Notes under the pieces: model-generated | Seen by the model: the letters and a program-made list of their open reading frames with translations, nothing else | Database searches by the model: none | Told to the model about the DNA's origin: nothing | Assembly: GCA_027475525.1 (NCBI GenBank) | Contig: JAMWFC010000054.1 | Location: 248,001 to 312,000 of the forward strand | From: Macrolepiota albuminosa | Lineage: Eukaryota; Basidiomycota; Agaricomycetes; Agaricales; Agaricaceae | DNA length: 64,000 nucleotides | Direction: 5' to 3' | Position numbers and translations under genes: made by a program | In this document: one piece after another, positions 21,373 to 31,140 of the stretch | Layout of the letters: each line of letters begins with the position of its first letter | Numbering within the stretch: position 1 is the first letter of the stretch

Positions 21373-22268
21373 TATAGTATTTGGTTGCAAGTAGTACTGA
21401 TAGTTCTGAGGCTTGCTAGTGTAGCATATAACCTTCAAATCACACTGACTTTGATGACAAAATGGATTATTATTGTTGTGAATGCTTTCAATCATTTTGC
21501 AGAAAGCAGAGCTTTTGAGCTCTTATAATGTTGAATGCTTTCAATAATTTTGCAGAAAGCAGAGGCTTTGAGGTATTATAATGTTGAATGAGAATAATAA
21601 TATTCCAGAAAATGGAGGTTTCTCAACAAACTCCAGCCTAAGCAATTTACTCCCTGGGAATCACTGAGCCTTTGCCTATCAATTGCCTGTCTATTTTCTA
21701 CTAAACTTGGGCTATTTATACTGTTTTTCTAGTGCATAGACCACTATCTACACCTGACTCTTTGTTGTAAACTCCCTAGCCTCCGGAACATATTTGATAG
21801 TCCAATTTCCCTTTTGAGAAGCCTGTTTTAATGCCACCAGTTCCACCATTAAACTTCTTGTTCCACCATTCCTCCAGATGTTTCTGATTGCCACTTCCCC
21901 ATTTGCTTCTGCTCTATTTAGTACAATCCTTCTCTGCATTCCATGCTTCTTTTCAGTCATGTCAAATCGGGCATTGTCAGATCTGATCTTGATTTAGATC
22001 ATTACAATTTGATCCCATTTTGTCACTTCTGCCAGCTCCCATGCTTTCCCTCCCCATTACAGTGGTTGGACTATTGTTGAGCTGATAGTTTGAGCTGGTT
22101 TTTGCCTGTTGTTCTGTACTTTTTTTCTGTGTATTTATTGGGATGTTTTGGAGATATATTTTTGTTGAGACTGCTACCAAGAGGCTTATAGTTTTCAGCC
22201 CATAATTAAATGTTTATTTTGACTTCTGGTGCATGGTGTGTCCCTGACTGCTGGTACAGTGTTGTATC
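21373..22268 (+). mobile_element. Repeat R, complete copy (LTR-like)
   Basis: An 896-bp insertion flanked by AGCAG (21368-21372 and 22269-22273). Removing it and one AGCAG restores the Copia C integrase frame (MRIAA joined to KCLDSLWNKF), which fixes the borders. Partial copies occur at 7999-8569 and 36525-36820. Consensus ends look like TGTAATAC...TACCA, so a solo LTR of an unknown element is likely, though this copy has TATAGTAT...GTATC. It contains an internal repeat of about 53 bp (near 21481 and 21534) and no recognised coding region; the open frame at 21748-21960 (reverse) is not conserved. Confidence 0.85.
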
Positions 22269-22934
22269 AGCAGCTATTCTCATTGTTCTAGCTTTGCCTT
22301 GGAGTGTTTGGTGCATGCATTCCACCCATTCCATGTGTTGCAATGTATAGGGGGCACCGTATTCATGCCTTGTGCCAGTTGTTGTGAGCCATGCCTTGAG
22401 CTGGTGATTTTTGAGTTCCTCATCCATGACTGGTGTGGTATATGCTGACCTTCCTTTCTGTCTTGAGTTCTCTTTCCTTTTCCCATGCTCAAAGCACATT
22501 GAAAGCATCTGCCTTTGACTTTAGTGAGATTGACCATGGCATAGTTGGATAATCATCAACAAGATCCATAATATATTTGTTTCCGGTATAGGATTGCACA
22601 TGCATAGGGCCTGCCAAGTCTATCCAAACTATCTGTAGCTTCTCAACTGCCCTCCATCCTTCCTTCTGTACTTTAGAAACCAATATTTGTGTCTGTTTGC
22701 TGAGGATACAGATGTCACATTTTGGTTGTGCAGGAAAAGAGTCAGATAGCATACCTGGCAGAAGACCATTTCAGGCCATAGTTGCGACAACCTGGTAGTT
22801 CACATGTCCAAGATGCCAGTGCCAGGTGTCAATTTTTACTGGGTGCTGCGCCATAGTCAAGGCATGCTCTGATAGGGCATATTGTAATTTGAGTGTGTAG
22901 AGGGACTTTCCTGGGATCAGTGGCCCCCCAGCTA
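22269..22934 (-). pseudogene. Copia C GAG-pre-integrase and integrase core
   Basis: In coding order: GPLIPGKSLYTLKLQYALSE, IDTWHWHLGHVNYQVVATMA (GAG-pre-integrase), KCDICILSKQTQILVSKVQK (zinc-binding region), VWIDLAGPMHVQSYTGNKYI and MDLVDDYPTMPWSISLKSKA (integrase core), then HEYGAPYTLQHMEWVECMHQ and ARTMRIAA. The integrase inserts element DNA. A TGA near 22756 and frameshifts inactivate it. The upstream gag and protease are missing because mariner copy 2 begins at 22935 and the sequence beyond that is repeat R, not Copia. Confidence 0.85.
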
Positions 22935-23308
22935 CAGTGGCTCAAAAAACTGTCTCAATGTTTCATACTTTTTGAAAGAAGACATTGGCATGAAGGATAG
23001 GAAGTACCTAAAATCCTGATTAAATCATGTAAAATACTATGGCATTGTAGCTACAAAATAAATTTAGGCATATGTAATTGATATCAAAACTGATGGAGCA
23101 ATGGCCATTTTAAAGTATTCACTCATTGGGACAGTTTTTTGAGCATCTCTAATTTTTCAGGTTTATTCCTGTTTTAGTCAGAAACAAGGAGTACGTTGCA
23201 TGTGGGAATACAGACAGAATCATGTGACCATGTTTAGATATATTTGAGAGTGGTTCAAGCTGGTTAAACCACATCTTGGCCTTCAACCACTATCATGAAA
23301 GTTACTCC

Positions 23309-23313
23309 CCCTG
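23309..23313. other. Target duplication of Gypsy A, left copy
   Basis: CCCTG directly before the left LTR; the same five bases follow the right LTR at 35058-35062. Copy 1 of mariner has uninterrupted sequence at the matching place, confirming the insertion point within the first codons of the transposase. Confidence 0.93.
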
Positions 23314-23487
23314 TGTAACCGGAGTTACAGGTTAGAACTATCTTGTGTGTATCACACAAGTGCTAAATCAGACCGCAGTATCAGATTTGACTAGTACTTA
23401 GAGTGAAAACAAGATGTTGTCTTATGTAATACTCTACTAAATGATTATAGCGTCGTTGACGCTAAGAACACGGATGACTCCGTTACA
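23314..23487 (-). repeat. 3' LTR of Gypsy A
   Basis: 174 bp, TGTAACCGGAGTTACAGG to GACTCCGTTACA on the plus strand. It is followed in the element interior by the polypurine tract (reverse strand CATTGGGGGGTA), which is shared with Gypsy D. Confidence 0.93.
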
Positions 23488-23845
23488 TACCCCCCAATGA
23501 GACCGACTACTTGGTCTTTAGAAAGGGAGGTAGAGCGAAATGAAAGATGCACGGTAGTGCAAACAACCGATGAATACATGTGTATGGCGTGGCTGCAAGG
23601 CGTTAGCATTCATGCGCACTGGAAATGTGTCGTCTGGACACAATAGGAAGCAGTCCTTATCAGACAAGGGTGCAGGTTGCGCCAGCAGTAGATAGAAAAA
23701 ATGTATAGAGCAAGTAAATAAAAAACAAAAAAGATGACCCCTCCTCTGGGTCCGCTGTATCTACACGCAACTCTAGAGTGCGTATCAGCTGAAATGGTTC
23801 AAGTGAAATACTCGGAGGTACATACACTATAAAGTATACAAGGGT

Positions 23846-26800
23846 CTATGACCCGGATAACGATGCTCCCGCAACAGCGCCTGTCTCAGTCACCATTGCC
23901 TCCTCCTCCAGTGCGACGTTAATCGTGGGAGGGGGAGGTGCCAATTCCATCCTTGGTGGGGTTATAGGCCCCTCAACTGCAGGCGTGTCTACCACCATAG
24001 GCTCTGTTAGTGCGACGTTAATCGCTGAAGCGGTGGTGGTAAGCGTACCCTGCTCTGCCGTGCGTGACAGGAGATTGACCCGGCCTGGGTCCATGTCTGC
24101 TGTTGGCAGGTCATGCGCTGCTGAGCGTTTTAGGAGGTTGACCCAATTCGGGTCCATGCCAATCAAGTAATAGAGGCCGTTGGCCTCAGGGTTTTCCAGG
24201 AGCTTGCTCTCCTCGTGGTGCTTGAACATAAGACGATAGTGATCGTCTTCAGTCATCTCCCGCCATCCATCCCATTGCGGGATTGTGGCAGGGGTGCCAT
24301 ACTTGGAGAGGCGCTCCATGCGCTCATCGTCAACCTGCTTGAAGATGTCCATAGACATCGTGGGGGATGGAACTGCTGTTCCAGGAAGACTACGCCGTAC
24401 GTGTACGTGTGGTCCACCCATTCCAGCGGGATCCGGTTGTGTAGAAGGACGCGTAATGCATCGTCATCGGAGAAGTTCTGTGCATGGTCGTCGGGCACAT
24501 GAACTTGGTGAATTTCGAGCTGCGGCCCACGTTGGGGCTCAAATGGCTGCTCGGGGAACATGGCATCATACAAGGCAATCGCCTCTCGATAAAGCCCTGG
24601 ACGGGCCATGACGAGGGTCATGCGCCGCACGATCACCGGCTTGGCTGCGCTGTTAGCGCACAATGCTCGACATAAGGCGAACCCAAAGAGGGTCCGCCAA
24701 TGCATGCGATAGGCATGATCCACGGCGATACCTTAATAGGTATTTTCCAACCCAGGTTGGCCAAAGACCAGTGTGTACTGCACCAGTTGGTCAAGGTCAA
24801 ACGGTGTGGCTGGATCCTAAGCACGCATTACGCCCAACACCGTGGTGCCATCGTCTTTTGTGCGCAAAAAGCGCCCCGGAATGTGTCGTCGCTCGACAAG
24901 AGCGAGGTCGTCAGGGCCCTGCATCGGGTTGACAAGTTCTTGGTACCTAGGCTCCTTCATCAGGAGCTGCATGGTTCGATGAGGTCGTCAGGGCCCTGCA
25001 TCGGGTTGACAAGTTCTTGGTACCTAGGCTCCTTCATCAGGAGCTGCATGGTTCGATTATGCAGAGCCTCCACTGTTCGCTGCACGAACATCTGGAGCTC
25101 TGTGATCAACATATACACGATGATTCTGTCGCGATGCAGAACGTGTACATTTGCATAATACTTATAGAGCTGGTCCAGCTCTAGCGGAGTGCGGGGAAGA
25201 CCACGTGGGGCGTGCTTATACACAATCGTGCCCGGGATGTGGGCAGGATGGCCAGAGGAATATTCATATGACGCCGCTCTATTGGTGTCAGCTCCCATCA
25301 ACACCGTATTCGTGGCATACGAATAATAGGTGCAATGGCTGAGTGCTCCTCTAAAGCACGAGTTCATTCGCTCAATATCGAGCGGACCCCACACCTTCAC
25401 CCCCAAGCCATCGGGGATCCTCCCCAAACACTCATCCTCAGCCCTAGACTTCTGGGCCTTTAGCTCCTTGGCGTGAATTGCCTTCTTCTTTGCAATGCGC
25501 TTATTGCGTGATACTCGTTGGAATCAGTCTGCGGCCGATTCCCCCTCCTCCCCATCCTCCTCCTGCTCTGAGCTCGACTCTCCATAGTCGCTCTTGTCGG
25601 ACAGGGATGGTACTGGTTTTTTGCCTTTATCAGGCCTAGTCTTCCCCCTTGAGGTCGCCACCAGACCATCATACTGCTCCGGTGTACAGGGGTCTGGGGT
25701 CAAGACGACCACGGGATACTTTTCTGGTGGGGCCGGTACAAACACCGGCAGCATGAACAACATCTGGACTTCTCCCGCTCGTGCGGAAATGCCAGCAGGA
25801 AAGAGTATAACCTCCAATTTGGAGGCATCGAGAGGCGGCTTGTGGCCGCGGCGCTGATGAGACGGCCCCGACTTGGTCAGGGCAGACGATTCTGGTTGTG
25901 GCTGAGCCACCGGAGGGGCAGGCGCATTTCGCACCAGAGTATTCTCTCCAGGCCCAGCACGAGGAGTGACAGTAATGGGCGCTCTTGGCGCCACAGCAAC
26001 GGGTTTGGGCCCCCTAGGTGGGGCCTGAGATGATGCGGCTTCCCGCTGACCCAAGGACAGACCTGCCAAGGATTCACTGACGGCAGCCAGCGACTCTGAA
26101 GAGGCCTGCGGGCCCGACTCGGGTAACCGCGATGACGAAGCCACGGGCTGAGCAGGCTGCTCATGGCGCGTGAATTGCGCTTCCGACGGCATCCTTGCCT
26201 GTGGAGGAGCGACTGGTCGACTGGGCTGATATCTAGCCCTCTTGACCTCAGCGGTCGATTCCTCACTCGTGGCGATTTTGCGCTTAGAAGCGCGTTCGAT
26301 CTGCTCCAGCGCTGCGACGTGCTGCCTCTTCATCAGCTCAATTTGGTCAAGCAGCCCTTCTATCACCATTACGGCCAAGCTGTCCTGCAGAAAGGACGCA
26401 GTTGCAGGGACTGGCTGTCCCGCTGCTTCCAGTCTGCCCAACAGCACGTCTGACCCAGCTATAATCTGCGCTTGTGGCACAGGCTCCCCATATGACTCTT
26501 CCATGGGCCGGTGCGCCTATGGTACTGACGGTGGCCCTGTCACCACACCTGCATACGTCGGATACGACGCAGTTGGACGTGACAACGGTTCCTGGTAGTA
26601 GCGCTCGCGGTGCGTGCTGTCCTCCGGGCACCCATAGCGCCCTTCGTCATCGACCTCCATCTCTTGCGAGTGGAGGGGCATCTGATATGGAAGCGGCTCA
26701 TCACGGCCTGGATAGGCCACCACTGACTAAAACTGGCTTGCCGCCGGATATGGCGGCTGCCTCAGGTACTGGGTTGACATTTGTATATTTGGGGGTCTCC

Positions 26801-26858
26801 CCCCTCCACTAGAGCCTTGCCAGCTCTGATCACTATTCTGCGGCCCCCAATAGGCCAT
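23846..26858 (-). pseudogene. Gypsy A third ORF (unknown, env position)
   Basis: About 980 codons from ATG 26858 (MAYWGPQNSDQSWQGSSGGG) after removing one 77-bp duplication (24904-25057). One frame links the pieces, with TAG at 26727-26729 and 26517-26519, TGA at 25524-25526, and a true frameshift near 24370. Seen in order: Gln/Gly/Tyr-poor-charge N-terminus; predicted helical coiled segment (VIEGLLDQIELMKRQHVAAL); Pro/Ala-rich linker; acidic tail then Lys/Arg-rich stretch (NKRIAKKKAIHAKELKAQKS); C-terminal conserved blocks VWGPLDIERMN, HAYRMHWRTLFGFALCRALC, ARPGLYREAIALYDA, WVDHTYTYGVVFLEQQF and QWDGWREMTEDDHYRLMF. No signal peptide or membrane helix is evident, so it is not an obvious envelope protein. 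Homologous ORFs lie at 58320-61550 and 54780-55760. Function unknown. Confidence 0.8.
24904..25057. repeat. 77-bp tandem duplication in Gypsy A third ORF
   Basis: Copies start at 24904 and 24981. Removing one brings the flanking third-ORF pieces (start phases 2 and 0 modulo 3) into one frame. Confidence 0.95.
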
Positions 26859-27087
26859 TTTCGCTAGACACGTAGACTACGTGTATTGGGACTTGAGAAA
26901 AGAAAGAAAAAAAACAATCTCCCAACTCCGCTAGTGGTGTAAACAACCACAAATACACGCCACCCAGCCTCTCACTAGCGATCATAGTCGCATAAACGGT
27001 CACAAACAGTAGCCACAATTAGTAGCCACCCGGTTATTCACCGGCTATCAAAGTGGACTTCGTCCACATTCCACCACCCCACGCGCA

Positions 27088-28775
27088 TTATGCACGTTTT
27101 GCTAGCTGTTGAGGGTGTTTCACGCCCTGCAACTCTAGGTACCTGTCCATCGCTGCAAGGTCTTTGCAGTTCACTAGTGGTTCCCAGGTAGTATCACCTA
27201 AGCTCCACCTCACCTCGAATTTGAGGCTTCCTTTTGTCCACCGGTGACCGATGAGGTCATCTACAAACCACTCCTGGTCATTGCCAGTTCCAAAGTCATA
27301 CGGCTCCGGCGTTGCGCGATTAGGAAATAGCGCATCACTACTGGCCATATACGGTTGCAATAGCGACACGTGGAACTTAGGCACTATCCTGCGCGCTTGC
27401 AGCACCTGGGGTAGTTCCAGCACGTAGTTAGACGTGCTCGGTTCCGCCTCAAGGAGCTTATATGGTCCAATCCATTTCGGACACAGCTTGCTCGCCCTGC
27501 CTTTTGGCAGGTTCAAGTTCTTTGTCGAAAGGTACACTAGGCTCCCTTTCTCAATGTCCGGCTCATCACGTCTGCGATTATTCGCATGTTTGGTTTGCCA
27601 TACACGCAATTCTATAATTGCGTCATGGGCCTCTGCCAGATTCCTTAGCGTGTTGTGCGCAAACTGCTGTACTCCCACATGAATGACTTTGTCTGTACGA
27701 AGTTCACAAATCATGGATGGCATGTGGCCATTGTTGAGTTCAAAGGGTGAATACCTGGTAGTTTCTGATATACTCGCATTTATCGCGAATTCCACAAGGG
27801 GACATCGATCCACCCAGTCCTTCTGATCAGGACGTACGAACGCTCGCAAGATTTGCGCGATATTTCTATTTGCACGTTCAGTTTGACCATCCGTTTGCGG
27901 ATGAACCGACATTGACATGAGCAACTTTGCTCCGAGCAGTTTGTGCAACTCCTTCCACCATTTGGAAGTAAACTTAGCATCTCAATTGCTTACGATTGAA
28001 CTTGGCAGTCCATGGAGGCATACTATCTCCTTGAGATAGATCCATGACAAGTCTGATGCGGTCATGGTGGTTCTTACCGGAATGAGATGGACCATACTGG
28101 TCATTCTGCAGATCACTACCCACTGGTAGTTAAAGCCTTTCGACTCAGGGAACGGACCTATAAAGTCCATCCCAATTGAATCCCAAGGTTTGACCGGTAT
28201 GGGTAGCGAATGGAGCTTTCCCGGTGGCTTCAAAGTCAATACTTTTGACTGTTGACATAGCTCGCATGTCGAGCAGAATTGGCTCGTCTCTTTGGCCATT
28301 TGCGGCCACCAGTACCAGCGTCACACATAATCCAGCGTTTTCTGAGTTCCGAAGTGGCCCACTACTCTATGGGCCTGGTCGGCCACCAGTACCAGCGTCA
28401 CACATAATCCAGCGTTTTCTGAGTTCCGAAGTGGCCCACTACTCTATGGGCCTGGTCCAGGATAGTTGTAATCAACGACCTCTCCCGGGGAATGCAGATG
28501 ACTTTGGACCCCGTGGGTCTGGTAAGGTAGACGAGCTGCTGCTCCATCCTGAAGCGCGGATGCGCTTGGATATTGTTCAGAATCTCTACGAAGAGATTAT
28601 CATCCTTGTATCCTTGCTGGATACGTGTGCGGAATTGCGCATTGCCTAAGTCGGCCGGTGCAGGCGTATGGTCCTGTGACTCCAGCGCTTGCTGGAGCGT
28701 CATATCAGTACCTCTCGTAGGCACCTCTTGCCTTGTCTCTTCACTTGGCTGAGGTACCTCATGATCCACTAGCAC
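27088..28775 (-). pseudogene. Gypsy A integrase with C-terminal chromodomain
   Basis: In coding order: zinc-binding HHCC region (RVVGHFGTQKTLDYV, stop, RWYWW, then CSTCELCQQSKV), the DDE core with first Asp in GMDFIGPFPESKGFNYQWVV, second near SSIVSN(stop)DAKFTSKWW and Glu in QTDGQTERANRNIAQILRAF, a GPY-like module (CPKWIGPYKLLEAEPSTSNY) and a chromodomain (FEVRWSLGDTTWEPLVNCKD). The integrase inserts cDNA; the chromodomain normally directs insertion to marked chromatin. TGA stops lie at 28398-28400 and 27982-27984, and the 77-bp duplication at 28304-28457 shifts the frame. The last 286 codons (27088-27948) are open. Confidence 0.92.
28304..28457. repeat. 77-bp tandem duplication in Gypsy A integrase
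   Basis: Copies start at 28304 and 28381. Collapse restores the frame across the integrase zinc region. Confidence 0.95.
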
Positions 28776-28841
28776 CTGGGCTTCGATATTGCGAGTCTCT
28801 TGCTGTTTGTGCAGTCGCTTACTGCGACGTGTTTCCTGCGC

Positions 28842-31111
28842 TCACATGGCGTGTAACTCGACCCTATGTTCCCTGATTTCATGGAATCGATGCAGAGGCA
28901 AATCCTCACCCTCTGGGTCAATACGTTTGTCCGCCTGGACATAGTCATGCGTGTCATGGACGTCATCTCGAGTATCACTCTCGAAATATCGAGATAGGCA
29001 ATCCGCCACTTTGTTCAATTCACCTTTTACATAGGTGATGTCGAACTGGTACCGCGACATGTAGTCAATCCAGCGACGTTGTCGCGGAGACAGGTGCACC
29101 TGAGTCTTGAAGAACTCTAGTGCTTTGTGATCCGTGATAATATGGATCTTATATCCCATCAGTTTATCCTCCCACTTTAGGAGGGCTTCCAGGATTGCAA
29201 GTGTTTCTAACTCGTGCACAGCATAATTCTGCTGAGCAGCAGTGAATTTACGGGACATAAATCCCGCTGGTCAGCAAGTCTGCCATGTTTTACCCTGGCC
29301 AAACATGGCCCCAACCCCAGTCTTCGACGCATCGCAAATGAGCCAGATGGGCTCATTGATGCGTGGGTCAATTGGCCAAACATGGCCCCAACCCCAGTCT
29401 TCGACGCATCGCAAATGAGCCAGATGGGCTCATTGATGCGTGGGTCAATTGGCCGGATGACTGGCGTTTTTGCGCATATGCACTTAATCATCTCAAAACA
29501 CCGCTGATGCAGTGGTCTCCAATGAAACGGTGACCCATTCTGGGTCATGGCCATAAGTGGCCCGGTGTATGCAGTGATGTCTGGCAAGAAATTGCCAATA
29601 TAGTTCACCAGTCCGACAAATCGTTGGATATCATTATATGTGCGTGGAGTACGCCACTCTCGGATTTGGTCGAGCTTATCCGTATCCGGATGAATGCCCT
29701 TCTCGTCAATGACGTGACCGAGACAATCTATACTCGTTGCGTACAACTCGCACTTCTTCCATTTGAGATAGAGACTGGCCTTCCGTAGCCGTTCAAATAC
29801 GACTCGTAGGTGCTGCTCATGCTCCTCAATGGAGTCAGAAAATATGAATATATCGTCTAAATAGACGTGCATAAACTTCCCGATTACATCTCGGAAGATT
29901 GAGGTCATTAACCTCTGAAATGTTGCCGGTGCATTACAATCACCAATCTGCATGATGTTACTCACAAACGTCCCCATCAGGGACAAGAACAGTGTCTTTG
30001 GTATATCCTCTTCGCGGATGCGAACCTGTTCGTACGTGTCTGTGAGGTCGATTTTCGACCGATACTTCGCTGTCGCGACATCTTCTTGTATCACTTCCTG
30101 ATCTGGAAGAGGTGTTACATCCTTGACGGTATTATCATTGCGCTGTTGCGCATCCAATGCCGTCCGTAATGTTCCATCCTTCTTGGGGATACAAAGCAAT
30201 GGTGCAGCTTGCACCGCTGGTCATGGTTCCCACCACTTCGTGTTTATGTATCTATTCGTCTTTTCACGAAGTTGATCCTGAAGTGCTCGCAGGCAGCGAG
30301 GCAAATGATACTTGTACTGCTTGTTATCGTCAATGAGGTTGATCTCATGATTAACCTCCCGCCACGGAGGAAGCTCTTCCTTCTTTCCATTGACGATATC
30401 AGCGAACTCCAGTTGCCATTGCTGGTGCAATCAAGGAATATCCTCCTCTGTAAGGCTTACAGCCTTGCCTTTTCCTTTGGCTACGCGTGCTATACGCGGT
30501 TGAACCTTTGGTTCAAATCGCTCCCGTAAGGCACGTACGTGCTTCTCTGTGAGATTTCCCAGATTCAACCTTACAACCGGTTGTTTCCTCGTCGTACTCA
30601 CCGACAACTGCACACTTCTCGCTTTCAGCAAAAATCTGTCAAATACGATATCCGATGTTTCAGAAATCTCGTCCTCTTGTGCGTGACGGTACACTTCTCC
30701 CGTCTGGGTCGCTTGCCCACTTCCCATAGCCTGCATCACCATTGACGCTACCAACTCATTCCACTCCCGTGGCATTCGTGGGTCATACGCCCATTGCACT
30801 CCTGGCCGAGGCACTGGTCAATCCATTAGCGACCTAGTGCTACCCACAGTTCCCATCGTACTGTATACCTCGTCCTTGACGAGATCCTCAACCTTCACTC
30901 GAGAGCTAGTCGGCTGGCATTCCAGCGACTCCACCACGTGTTTACTACGCTCATTCTTGCACTGCACAGCCTGTTTAGGCTTTCCATTGGTACACCCAGT
31001 CACATCTGGGTGCTTCCCCTTCTTCAGAGTTCCTTGAAACTCTTCCTCAATCATCAGTATAGCCGGCAAATCAGCCAGCAGGCTTTTCGGTGGGGCCTGT
31101 TCGTCCTCCAC
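28842..31111 (-). pseudogene. Gypsy A reverse transcriptase and RNase H
   Basis: Reading frames share one phase: linker (MEDEQAPPKSLLADLPAILM), GVQWAYDPRMPREWNELVAS, LHQQWQLEFADIVNGK-like, RT fingers AAPLLCIPKKDGTLRTALDA, palm with catalytic YLDD in FMHVYLDDIFIFSDSIEEHE, thumb RFVGLVNYIGNFLPD, then RNase H (PIWLICDASKTGVGAMFGQ; NYAVHELETLAILEALLKWE; IITDHKALEFFKTQV). TGA stops are at 30818-30820, 30431-30433, 30221-30223 and 28842-28844. The 77-bp duplication at 29296-29449 splits RNase H; subtracting it rejoins GAMFGQ to the KTWQTCRPAGF-type continuation. Catalytic residues are intact, so decay is by stops. Confidence 0.93.
29296..29449. repeat. 77-bp tandem duplication in Gypsy A RNase H
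   Basis: Copies start at 29296 and 29373. Collapse rejoins the two halves of RNase H. Confidence 0.95.
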
Positions 31112-31140
31112 CTCCTGTACAGTCGCTCTCCTGCAACCAT

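Noticed and set aside
24215..24611. Several plus-strand ORFs across Gypsy A (24215-24611, 25594-26812, 31435-33285)
   Set aside because: They are antisense to gag, pol and the third ORF and show no domain or conservation between copies.
23846..26858. Third ORF as a retroviral-type env
   Set aside because: No signal peptide, no membrane helix and no cleavage-site pattern. Position alone is not enough.
27982..30820. Programmed UGA recoding in Gypsy A pol
   Set aside because: All stops are TGA, but a CpG mutation bias explains it, and several disrupt domains where related copies have sense codons. No recoding element was seen.
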